Positions 8,427 to 15,218 of a stretch of 22,138 bases of DNA are shown here, piece by piece (position 1 is the first letter of the stretch; every line of letters starts with the position of its first letter). The translations under genes and the position numbers were made by a program. Source of the stretch: DATJWY01 sp035500775 (GTDB taxonomy: Bacteria > Pseudomonadota > Alphaproteobacteria > Acetobacterales > Acetobacteraceae); NCBI GenBank assembly GCA_035500775.1, contig DATJWY010000230.1, forward strand, positions 1 through 22,138. The letters run 5' to 3'. The notes below the pieces were generated by a model. It did not search any database. It was not told the DNA's origin and saw only the letters and a list, made by a program, of their open reading frames with translations.

Positions 8427-9872
8427 TCAAGGCTCCCGCATCCCTTCCTTGGCGATCGGCGCGATACGCGAGAACAGCCATTGCAGCGGCGTGCGCTTGC
8501 CGACCTTGATGTCAGCCGCCACCGGCATGCCGGGGACGATATGCGAGCCGCGCGGCAGGTCGTGCAACGTCAGCCGGTCGATCGTGATCTTCGCGTTATA
8601 GAACACCTGGGTCGTTACCGGCGTCTGCGCGGACTGGCCCGGCAGGTTCGGGCGCCCGGCGGCATCCACCGGCGTGTCGCTGCCGAAGCTGTCTGGGCTG
8701 ATCAGCCGCACCGTGCCGACCGCGCCGCCATATTGGATATACGGGAAGGTGTCGAACTTGATCGCCACCGGGTCGCCCGGATGCACGTACCCGGCCTCGG
8801 ATCCCTGGATCGAGGTTTCGATCTCGAGCGGCGCGTTGAGCGGCACCAGGGTGAAGAACTGATCGCCCGATTGCAGCACCGAACCGACCGAAACCTTGGC
8901 CACGCTCAGCACGACAGCGTCCTGAGTCGCCCGCAACTCCACGAGCTGCCGGCGCAGCGCCGCATGCTCCAACTGGCCCTTGAGGTCGCTCAGCTTCTGC
9001 GAATTGTCGGTGATCTGCTGCGAGGTATCCGCCCGCCATTGCTGGTCATAGGCATCGCGCTGCGATTGCGTCGCGGCAAGCTGACGGCGATCATTCTCGG
9101 CCGAGTTGAGCGCGTTGGCGAGCGAGCGCGTCGCCTCCAGCCTGGCATCGATGGCCGCGAGCGAGTTCAGCCGGCTGCCGACCTGCTCCCGCTGCAATTC
9201 GAGGCGCATGGACTCGACACTCTGGGCGACATTGACGCGCTGGCGATAGAGGGCCGCATCCGCCTCGTCGCGGGCCACCTGGGCGCGAAAGCCGTTGATC
9301 TGCTCGTCGTAATACCGCAACTGCGCGAGGCGCTGGGCAGCGCGCTGGGCAAAGATCGCCACCTGCACCTGCGTCTCCGGTGTCAGCTCCGCGGGGCGGT
9401 ACTCCTTCCCGGCCTCCTCGGCGCGCAGCCGGTCCACCACCGCCTGCAATGCCGCGACCTGCTGCTTCGCCGCGTCCGCGTCCGCCGCGGCGAAGGTCGG
9501 GTCAAGCCGCGCCAGCACTTGTCCGGCGCGCACGAACTGCCCTTCTTGCACGTCGATCGAGCGAACGATCGATGTCTCCAGCGGCTGCACGACGACGTTG
9601 GCGGCAAGCGACACCACCTTGCCCGTGCTGGTGACCACCTTGTCGATCGGAATGCTGGCGGCGACAGCGGCGCAGGCGGCGAACATGCTCGCCACGATCC
9701 AGACCGTGTACCGCGCCGCAGGCTTCGGCCGCGCCTCGACCAGCACGGCGCAAGGCGACTGGAATTCCAGCAGGGCCGTCGGTGCGCCATCATTCTTGCG
9801 CCCGGCCTTCACCAGGCTACGGCCAGGCGAGCCGGCAGCGCCGCCCGCCTTCTGCAACTGCGTTCCCGCCAT
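8427..9872 (-). CDS. HlyD-family membrane fusion protein of a type I secretion system
   Basis: Periplasmic adaptor that links an inner-membrane ABC exporter to a TolC-like outer-membrane channel. The 481 residues show a cytoplasmic N-terminus, one membrane helix (about 54-73), then a lipoyl/barrel segment (SIVRSIDVQEGQFVRAGQVL, 101-120, the classic HlyD motif), a long Gln/Ala/Arg-rich coiled coil (about 130-330), the second lipoyl half, and a C-terminal beta-barrel ending with LPRGSHIVPGMPVAADIKVGK, the HlyD family end signature. ATG 9872 follows the stop of the ABC gene after one base, with GGAGAG upstream, so the two genes are translationally close-coupled. The family length matches HlyD/PrtE proteins (430-480 residues). 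No outer-membrane partner gene lies in the window. Confidence 0.95.
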   Translation of the reverse strand: MAGTQLQKAGGAAGSPGRSLVKAGRKNDGAPTALLEFQSPCAVLVEARPKPAARYTVWIVASMFAACAAVAASIPIDKVVTSTGKVVSLAANVVVQPLETSIVRSIDVQEGQFVRAGQVLARLDPTFAAADADAAKQQVAALQAVVDRLRAEEAGKEYRPAELTPETQVQVAIFAQRAAQRLAQLRYYDEQINGFRAQVARDEADAALYRQRVNVAQSVESMRLELQREQVGSRLNSLAAIDARLEATRSLANALNSAENDRRQLAATQSQRDAYDQQWRADTSQQITDNSQKLSDLKGQLEHAALRRQLVELRATQDAVVLSVAKVSVGSVLQSGDQFFTLVPLNAPLEIETSIQGSEAGYVHPGDPVAIKFDTFPYIQYGGAVGTVRLISPDSFGSDTPVDAAGRPNLPGQSAQTPVTTQVFYNAKITIDRLTLHDLPRGSHIVPGMPVAADIKVGKRTPLQWLFSRIAPIAKEGMREP

Positions 9873-9873
9873 C

Positions 9874-12156
9874 TTACTCTCCCTGGGCCAGGGCCGGAAC
9901 CGGCGATGCCGCCCGTCCCTGCTCGTCGAGGTGCCGGTTCTGTTGCAGCCAGAGCTGCCGGTAGATCGCGCAGCGCTCCAGCAGGACAGTGTGCGGCGCC
10001 ACGTCCATCACCACGCCCTTGTCCATCACCATGATCAAATCGCAATCCACAAGCGAGGACAGGCGGTGCGACACGATGACCATCGTGCGCCCCTTGCCGA
10101 TCCGCTGCAGATTGGCATTCACCAGGGCCTCGCTCTCAGGGTCGAGCGCGCTCGTCGCCTCGTCGAGGATCATCAGCCTGGGATCGGAGATCAGCGCGCG
10201 GGCGATGGCGAGACGCTGGCGCTGGCCGCCCGAGATATTGGCCGAGCCTTCCTCGATCCAGGTTTCATAGCCCTGCGGCATGCGCTCAATGAATTCCTCG
10301 GCACCGGCCAGGCGCGCGGCCCGGACGACATCCTCGAGCGTAAAGCCGGGGCGGCCGGCGGTGATGTTGTCGCGGATGGTGCCGCGGAACAGGAAGTTAT
10401 CCTGCAGCACCACGCCGAAGCTGCGGCGCAGATGCGACAGGTTGATCTCGCGCAGTTCCACGCCGTCGATCTTCACCATGCCGGTGTATTCGCGGTTGAT
10501 GCCCTGAAGCAACCGCGTGATCGTCGATTTACCGGAACCGCTTCGCCCGACGAGGCCGAGCATGGTGCCGGGCGGCGCGCTGAACGAAACGCCGTTGAGC
10601 GCCGGCCGCTGCCCACCCGGATAGGTGAACACGACATTCTCGAAATCGATCGCCCCCGCGAAGCGTGGGCGCATGCCCTCGTTCAGCGCCTTCGTCTCGG
10701 TCGGGTTGTTGAGCACCATGCCGACCTGCCCGACCGCCGCGCGCACTTCGGTCAGGTCCTCCATCAGCTTGGCCAGACCGACCAGCGGCGAGGCAACACG
10801 CGAACTCAGCATCATGAAAGCGAACAACATGCCGACCTGGATGCCGCTCCCCGGCTGCAAGGCGAGATAGGCACCGAGCAGGATCACGCCGCGGCTGATG
10901 AACATCTCGAGCGGATGCACGATGGTCTGCGGCCAGTTGCTGAGCCGGCCGGCTGCCAGGCGGGCATGACCGGCCGTCGCGACCTTCTCATCCCAATCCG
11001 CTCGCCGCTGCGGCTCCAGCGCCAGCGATTTCACCGTGCGGATGCCGTGCACGGTTTCCACCATGACGGCGAATTTTCTCTGCTCGGCATCGACCACCCG
11101 GCCGATCATCCGGCCGACCGGACGCAGGAACACCATGATCACGAGCGCGATCAGGCCGGCGACCGCGATCACGATCCAGGCCAGCGTCGCCTGCAACCAG
11201 AAGATGAGCGGCAGCAAGATCAGCAGGGTGATCCCGTCCAGCACCGTGGTCAGCAACTTGCCGGTCAGGAACTCGCGGATCTTCATGACCTCATGCAGCC
11301 GCCCCACCGTCTGGCCGGCCTGGGTGCGCTCGAAGAACTCGAGCGGCAGCGCGAGCAGGCGGGCAAAGGTGTGCAAATGCAGCTTAGTGTCGATGCGCGC
11401 GCCCAGAATCAGGGTGATCTCGCGCCGCCCCCACATCAGCAACGTCTCATAAATGATCAGCAGCACCATGATCGTGCTGACCAGCGCGAGCGTGGAGAGG
11501 CTGTGGTGCGCGATCACCTTATCGACCACGCCCATGATGATGAGCGGCGGCGCGATCGCGAGCACGCTCAACACCAGCGAGGCGATCCCCATGTCACGCA
11601 GCAGCGCCTTTTCCTGGAAGACGACGCTGCTGAGCCAGCCAAGGGAAAACGGCGCGTCGGCATCGGTCTGGCCACGCTCGCGCCGGAGCATGATGACCTC
11701 GCCGGTCCAGACCTGGGTCAGGCGCAGCCGATCCACGGCGACCGGAGAGTCGCTCGCCGCCGCCCGCGGATCCTTCAGCCAGACGATGTCCTTGTCATGA
11801 TCGGCGCCGACCAGCACCGCGGCGCTGCCATCCCGCAGCAGCAGCACCACCGGCGGGGTCTCGCTGAAGCGGAAGAGCTGCCGCCAGTGCAGCTTCAAGG
11901 CCTTGGCGGAAAGACCGGAATCGCGGGCCCATTGCACCAGCGCGGCGCAGGGCGGATAGGGCTCCCCGGCCGCCGGACGATAATCCTTCGCATCCAGCTC
12001 GACACCATGGTACTGCGCCGCGACCAGAATGGCGCGCAGCCGCATCTCCGCCGCAGTCGTCTCCGCCCCCATCGTTCCATCGCCTGTTGGGATTCGCGGG
12101 TCAGCCCCGGAAGCGCCGGCGTTGGAAGCGGTGAAGTTCGGGTTCGATGGGTCCAC
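9874..12156 (-). CDS. Type I secretion ABC exporter with cysteine-less C39-like domain (HlyB type)
   Basis: Inner-membrane ATP-driven exporter of a protein substrate. The 760 residues comprise a short Asn/Ala-rich leader, a C39-like domain (about 35-165) where the helix LRAILVAAQYHGVELD aligns with HlyB but lacks the protease cysteine, a six-helix membrane domain (about 180-470), and a nucleotide-binding domain with Walker A GRSGSGKST (537-545, Lys543), signature ISGGQRQRLAIARAL, Walker B LMILDEATSALD (Asp665, Glu666) and the switch histidine in IVSHRLSSL. A dead C39-like domain is typical of RTX-type exporters that recognise a C-terminal signal rather than cut a double-glycine leader. The start is GTG 12156, which has AGGGGA eight bases upstream; an internal ATG at 12072 is the alternative. 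It heads the seven-gene minus-strand run. The substrate is not encoded nearby. Confidence 0.95.
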   Translation of the reverse strand: MDPSNPNFTASNAGASGADPRIPTGDGTMGAETTAAEMRLRAILVAAQYHGVELDAKDYRPAAGEPYPPCAALVQWARDSGLSAKALKLHWRQLFRFSETPPVVLLLRDGSAAVLVGADHDKDIVWLKDPRAAASDSPVAVDRLRLTQVWTGEVIMLRRERGQTDADAPFSLGWLSSVVFQEKALLRDMGIASLVLSVLAIAPPLIIMGVVDKVIAHHSLSTLALVSTIMVLLIIYETLLMWGRREITLILGARIDTKLHLHTFARLLALPLEFFERTQAGQTVGRLHEVMKIREFLTGKLLTTVLDGITLLILLPLIFWLQATLAWIVIAVAGLIALVIMVFLRPVGRMIGRVVDAEQRKFAVMVETVHGIRTVKSLALEPQRRADWDEKVATAGHARLAAGRLSNWPQTIVHPLEMFISRGVILLGAYLALQPGSGIQVGMLFAFMMLSSRVASPLVGLAKLMEDLTEVRAAVGQVGMVLNNPTETKALNEGMRPRFAGAIDFENVVFTYPGGQRPALNGVSFSAPPGTMLGLVGRSGSGKSTITRLLQGINREYTGMVKIDGVELREINLSHLRRSFGVVLQDNFLFRGTIRDNITAGRPGFTLEDVVRAARLAGAEEFIERMPQGYETWIEEGSANISGGQRQRLAIARALISDPRLMILDEATSALDPESEALVNANLQRIGKGRTMVIVSHRLSSLVDCDLIMVMDKGVVMDVAPHTVLLERCAIYRQLWLQQNRHLDEQGRAASPVPALAQGE

Positions 12157-12574
12157 AGGCTCATCCCCTGGCTAGCTGAATGCGCGGAGGTTTCCGCTGC
12201 ACACGTTTCCGTGACGGCCGTCTAGCACGTCCGCGCCGAGAATTGGACTACTTTTCGCCCGCCCAGGGGGAAGAACCAGCCCATTGCGCAGCGGAAACTT
12301 AGTAAAACCTTACTGAAATGTCCGATTTTTGGACGAATGTTCAGCGATTCGCGCACAAGACTACGCCAGCCGCCAAATGAACGGCCGGAGGCGGGAGCGG
12401 CCATCCTCGCCCACTGCCGGACGCGCAGCTTGAACCCACATACATGCCCGCGCAGAGTGCCGCCCCTGGCGGGACCGCGCAACCGGGGCAACGCCCCGCC
12501 AATGGCGGGCGCGCCGATGCCAGACGGGCAACCCGCCGCTCCGCCCCGCACCATCGGAACCAGAGGGCCCGCCC
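12157..12574. promoter_or_regulatory. Divergent control region between the exporter operon and edd
   Basis: This 418-base gap has no convincing gene. It contains an AT-richer patch (about 12296-12360) with two adjacent small palindromes: AGTAA-AACC-TTACT (12301-12314) and GTCC-GATTTTT-GGAC (12320-12334). These are the best candidates for promoter or operator sites serving the minus-strand exporter genes and the plus-strand edd. I could not assign clear -35/-10 boxes on either strand. The last 150 bases before edd are GC-rich and unremarkable apart from the SD. Confidence 0.4.
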
Positions 12575-14413
12575 ATGGCCGTGCATCCGCGACTCATCGA
12601 GATCACCCGCCGGATCAGTGAACGCAGCCAGGAGAGCCGGACCCGCTATCTGGCGCGCATCGCGGCCGCCGCGTCCTCCCGGCCCGCGCGCGGCCGACTC
12701 GGCTGCGCCAACCAGGCGCACGCCTCCGCCGGCTGTGCCGCCGATAAGGATCGGCTGATCGCCGCCGGCGCCCCCAATCTCGGCATCATCACCGCCTACA
12801 ACGACATGCTGTCGGCGCATCAGCCCCTCGAGCATTTCCCGGAGCTGATCCGCACCGCCGCCCGCGAGGCCGGCGGATCGGCCCAGGTCGCCGCCGGCGT
12901 CCCCGCCATGTGCGACGGCGTCACCCAGGGCGAGACCGGCATGGAACTCTCGCTGTTCTCCCGTGAGGTGATCGCCCTCGCCACCGCGGTTGGCCTCTCG
13001 CACCAGGCCTTCGACGCCGCCGCCTATCTCGGCGTGTGCGACAAGATCGTCCCCGGCCTCGTCATCGGCGCCCTCGCCTTCGGCCACCTGCCGGGGGTCT
13101 TCGTCCCGGCCGGACCGATGACCTCCGGCCTGCCGAATGACGAGAAGACCCGCATCCGCCAGCTTTATGCCGAGGGCAAGATCGGGCGCGACGCCCTGCT
13201 CGCGGCGGAATGCCGCTCCTATCATGCCCCCGGCACCTGCACCTTCTACGGCACCGCCAATACCAACCAGATGCTGATGGAGGTGATGGGCCTGCACCTG
13301 CCCGGCGCCTCCTTCGTCAACCCGGGCACAAGGCTGCGGGATGCGCTGACGCGGGAGGCGACCCGCCGGGCGCTCGCCATCACCGCCGCCGGCGATGCCT
13401 ACACGCCGGTCGGCCTGGTTCTGGACGAACGAGCCTTCGTCAACGGCGTTGTCGGGCTGCACGCGACCGGCGGCTCGACCAACCTGACCATCCACCTGAT
13501 CGCCATGGCCGCCACCGCCGGCATCGTCCTGACCTGGGACGATTTCGCCGATCTCGCCGAGATCACCCCCCTGCTCTGCCGCATCTATCCGAACGGTGCC
13601 GCCGACGTGAACCACTTCCACGCCGCCGGCGGCATGGGCTTCCTGATCGGCGCCTTGCTGCGCGCCGGTCTGCTCCATCCTGATACCCGCACCGTCTGGG
13701 GCGACGGCCTTGCCGCCTATACGCGCGAACCCACCCTCGGGCCGGACGGAGCCCTCATCTGGCGCGACGCCCCGCGGCAAAGCGGCGATCGCGACGTGCT
13801 GCGCGACCACGACGATCCGTTCCAGCCGACCGGCGGGCTGCGCGTGCTCACGGGCGGGCTCGGGCGCGCGGTGATCAAGACCTCGGCGGTCCGGCTGGAG
13901 CGGCATGTGATCGAGGCCCCCGCCCGCGTGTTCGAAAGCCAGGAGGCCCTGCAAGCCGCTTTCCGTAACGGTGAACTCGATCATGATTTTGTCGCCGTGG
14001 TGCGCTTCCAGGGCCCAAAGGCGAACGGCATGCCGGAGTTGCACAAGCTGATGCCGCCGCTCGGCGTGTTGCAGGATCGCGGCCGCAAGGTGGCGCTCGT
14101 CACGGACGGAAGGCTATCCGGCGCATCCGGCAAGGTGCCGGCGGCGCTCCATGTGACGCCCGAGGCGGCCGATGGCGGAGCACTCGCGCGGGTGCGGGAT
14201 GGCGACATCATCCGGGTGGACGCGCCCGCCGGACGACTGGAGATCAAGGTGGCCCCGGCGGAATTCGCCGCGCGCGCGCCCGCGACGCCGGACCTGTCCG
14301 GATCGCATGCCGGCGTCGGACGGGAATTGTTCACGCGGTTTCGCGCCTGGGCGGGACGGGCCGACGCCGGCGCCTCGATCTTCGAGACGGGCGACTCAAT
14401 TGCATCGACGTAA
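12575..14413 (+). CDS. edd: 6-Phosphogluconate dehydratase (Entner-Doudoroff)
   Basis: Dehydrates 6-phosphogluconate to 2-keto-3-deoxy-6-phosphogluconate in the cytoplasm, the first committed step of the Entner-Doudoroff pathway; a 4Fe-4S enzyme. The 612 residues match Edd length (about 600). Visible hallmarks are ITAYNDMLSAHQPLEHFP near residue 72, the cluster-cysteine motifs CDGVTQG (Cys113), CDKIVPG (Cys155; IlvD/Edd signature 1) and GTCTFYGTANTNQM (Cys222), and signature 2 LVTDGRLSGAS (about 508-518). The TFYGTANTNQM form distinguishes Edd from dihydroxy-acid dehydratase. ATG 12575 is preceded by AGAGGG at seven bases. It stands alone: no eda, zwf or pgl is adjacent in the window, unlike many proteobacterial edd operons, so its partners must be elsewhere. 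Confidence 0.97.
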   Translation: MAVHPRLIEITRRISERSQESRTRYLARIAAAASSRPARGRLGCANQAHASAGCAADKDRLIAAGAPNLGIITAYNDMLSAHQPLEHFPELIRTAAREAGGSAQVAAGVPAMCDGVTQGETGMELSLFSREVIALATAVGLSHQAFDAAAYLGVCDKIVPGLVIGALAFGHLPGVFVPAGPMTSGLPNDEKTRIRQLYAEGKIGRDALLAAECRSYHAPGTCTFYGTANTNQMLMEVMGLHLPGASFVNPGTRLRDALTREATRRALAITAAGDAYTPVGLVLDERAFVNGVVGLHATGGSTNLTIHLIAMAATAGIVLTWDDFADLAEITPLLCRIYPNGAADVNHFHAAGGMGFLIGALLRAGLLHPDTRTVWGDGLAAYTREPTLGPDGALIWRDAPRQSGDRDVLRDHDDPFQPTGGLRVLTGGLGRAVIKTSAVRLERHVIEAPARVFESQEALQAAFRNGELDHDFVAVVRFQGPKANGMPELHKLMPPLGVLQDRGRKVALVTDGRLSGASGKVPAALHVTPEAADGGALARVRDGDIIRVDAPAGRLEIKVAPAEFAARAPATPDLSGSHAGVGRELFTRFRAWAGRADAGASIFETGDSIAST

Positions 14414-14418
14414 TGATG

Positions 14419-14432
14419 GCGGCGTTCGCCGC
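14419..14432 (+). terminator. Possible hairpin terminator after edd
   Basis: Five bases after the edd stop, GCGGC-GTTC-GCCGC forms a short strong hairpin followed by AGTAAAAAG rather than a T-run. It may mark the transcript end, but lacks the U-tract of a standard intrinsic terminator. Confidence 0.25.
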
Positions 14433-14567
14433 AGTAAAAAGTCGGGACCATGAATGGCAACCCGATAGCATCACGGTCGCGACAGCTTGATGACAGGTCG
14501 TGAGAAATTTTTGTTACCGGATCGGCCGCGCACGGCGCGATCCCTGCGCACGGCCGCGATGGATGCC

Positions 14568-14782
14568 TGATACCAACTGCAGTAAGCCTTGACCGATCGA
14601 GAAAAAGGCCAGGGCTCCGCCCTGGACCCGCTGGGGCCGTCGGCCCCAGACCCCATTCCATGAAGAATTTCAAATGGGTGCGGGTCTGGGGGCGCTGCCT
14701 CCAGCGGGGTGCGGGGCAGAGCCCCGCAGCTTCCCTGCATGGGTCAATCAATAGGGCCGTTGGTATAAAGCGGTTGGTATGA
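14568..14782. mobile_element. MITE-like element bounded by inverted 13-mers (TNATACCAACNGC)
   Basis: A left copy TGATACCAACTGC (14568-14580) faces two inverted copies on the right, 14756-14768 (reads TTATACCAACGGC on the minus strand) and 14770-14782 (TCATACCAACCGC on the minus strand). Between them lies the paired hairpin repeat. The 215-bp unit has no coding capacity and resembles a small non-autonomous element or a repeat cassette. There is no transposase gene in the window and no target duplication that I can identify, so the mobile interpretation is inference; the repeated 13-mer itself is seen directly. Confidence 0.4.
14605..14734. repeat. Paired GC-rich hairpin repeat (REP/BIME-like), copy 1
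   Basis: Two units in inverted orientation around an AT-richer core (about 14655-14679). The left unit has hairpins CCAGGG-CTCCG-CCCTGG (14609-14625) and CTGGGGCC-GTC-GGCCCCAG (14631-14649), then GACCCC. The right unit, read on the minus strand, has TGCGGGGC-TCT-GCCCCGCA (14710-14728), ACCCCGC, and a CTGGAGGC/GCCCCCAG-type hairpin. The order hairpin, ACCC(C)GC, hairpin, GACCC is shared with the repeats at 16117 and 19760. Stems are compensated rather than sequence-identical. Confidence 0.8.
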
Positions 14783-14801
14783 TCCCGCCGCCCGCGCGGG
14801 A
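14783..14801 (-). terminator. Possible hairpin terminator of the COG0523-like gene
   Basis: TCCCGC (14783-14788) and GCGGGA (14796-14801) form a 6-bp stem with a 7-base loop directly against the stop codon of the minus-strand gene. It lacks a clear T-run, so assignment is tentative. Confidence 0.3.
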
Positions 14802-15176
14802 CTACGCGCCCGGCGTTTCCGGCGGCGCGGCCCGGTAGCAGGCGGAAACCAGCGGGTCCTCCCGCAACGCCCGGCCAACGGACGCGGCCCCTTCCTCGCC
14901 CGCCACCACCACGACCACCTGCCGGAAGAACGGCGTCTCGCCCCGCGCCCGCGCCTGGAACAGCCGGGTCAACGCCCGCGCCACCTCGCTCCGCGGCGGG
15001 CAGCAGGCGCAGCCGGCCGTATGCCCGGACGCGGCGACGGTGAACCGCCCGGCGGAAGCCGGATGCGCCTCCGGCCCGGCGGCATCGGCCTCCACCAATA
15101 ACGCATCCTCCGGCCCCGGAGCGGCGGGGGCGCGGGTGACGAGCACCGGGATACGAGCGTCGAGGAACACGGCCAT
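14802..15176 (-). CDS. Small COG0523/CobW-like protein lacking the GTPase P-loop
   Basis: Function unknown. This 124-residue protein resembles the central part of COG0523 (CobW/YeiR-type) metallochaperone GTPases: the metal-binding CxCC motif appears as GCACCPPRSEVARALTRLF (Cys56, Cys58, Cys59), followed by FFRQVVVVVAG (84-93) where the family has its VVIETSGLADP strand, then LREDPLVSACYR (104-115). No Walker A, base-recognition motif or C-terminal CobW domain is present, so it could not act as a normal GTPase; it might bind zinc or cobalt, or be a decayed relative. ATG 15176 has no clear SD and lies eight bases from the palindrome shared with the divergent ArsR-methyltransferase gene. Proximity to metH, a zinc- and cobalamin-dependent enzyme, supports a metal-related role by inference. 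The match is by eye and partial. Confidence 0.7.
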   Translation of the reverse strand: MAVFLDARIPVLVTRAPAAPGPEDALLVEADAAGPEAHPASAGRFTVAASGHTAGCACCPPRSEVARALTRLFQARARGETPFFRQVVVVVAGEEGAASVGRALREDPLVSACYRAAPPETPGA

Positions 15177-15184
15177 GCACTGGA

Positions 15185-15202
15185 CATAAAGCTTCCTTTA
15201 TG
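15185..15202. promoter_or_regulatory. Perfect palindrome, probable ArsR-family operator
   Basis: CATAAAGCTTCCTTTATG has perfect 7-bp arms (CATAAAG/CTTTATG) around a 4-base spacer. It sits in the 42-base gap between two divergent genes, 16 bases before the ArsR-methyltransferase ATG and 8 bases before the minus-strand ATG, and is AT-rich in a GC-rich setting. ArsR/SmtB repressors, including the SAH-sensing SahR group, bind such AT-rich inverted repeats close to their own start. Operator function and autoregulation are inference. Confidence 0.65.
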
Positions 15203-15218
15203 CGATCCGCAAGCCGCG

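Larger units (their letters stand above)
14414..14801. other. 388-base non-coding interval after edd
   Basis: Holds no gene I can support. From left to right it contains a short hairpin after edd, a plain stretch (14433-14567), a left 13-mer TGATACCAACTGC, an inverted pair of GC-rich hairpin units (14605-14734), two inverted copies of the 13-mer at the right side, and a small hairpin at the end of the minus-strand gene. The short reading frames crossing it (for example to a start near 14740 on the minus strand) translate into repeat-derived low-complexity sequence. Confidence 0.6.

Noticed and set aside
8259..10034. 591-codon plus-strand frame opposite the HlyD gene
   Set aside because: Antisense to a clear HlyD protein and compositionally atypical.
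9598..12225. 875-codon plus-strand frame opposite the ABC exporter
   Set aside because: Antisense shadow; the minus strand carries all Walker and signature motifs, and the plus-strand product has low-complexity His/Arg-rich composition.
12341..14044. 567-codon minus-strand frame opposite edd
   Set aside because: Shadow of edd, Gly/Ala/Arg-rich, no start signal or domain.
14414..14801. Possible small RNA or tRNA in the post-edd interval
   Set aside because: Stems are explained by the repeat family and no tRNA arms or T-loop consensus were found.
13981..15180. 399-codon minus-strand frame from the edd 3' end to 15180
   Set aside because: Different frame from the COG0523-like gene, crosses the hairpin repeat and antisense edd sequence; no motif.
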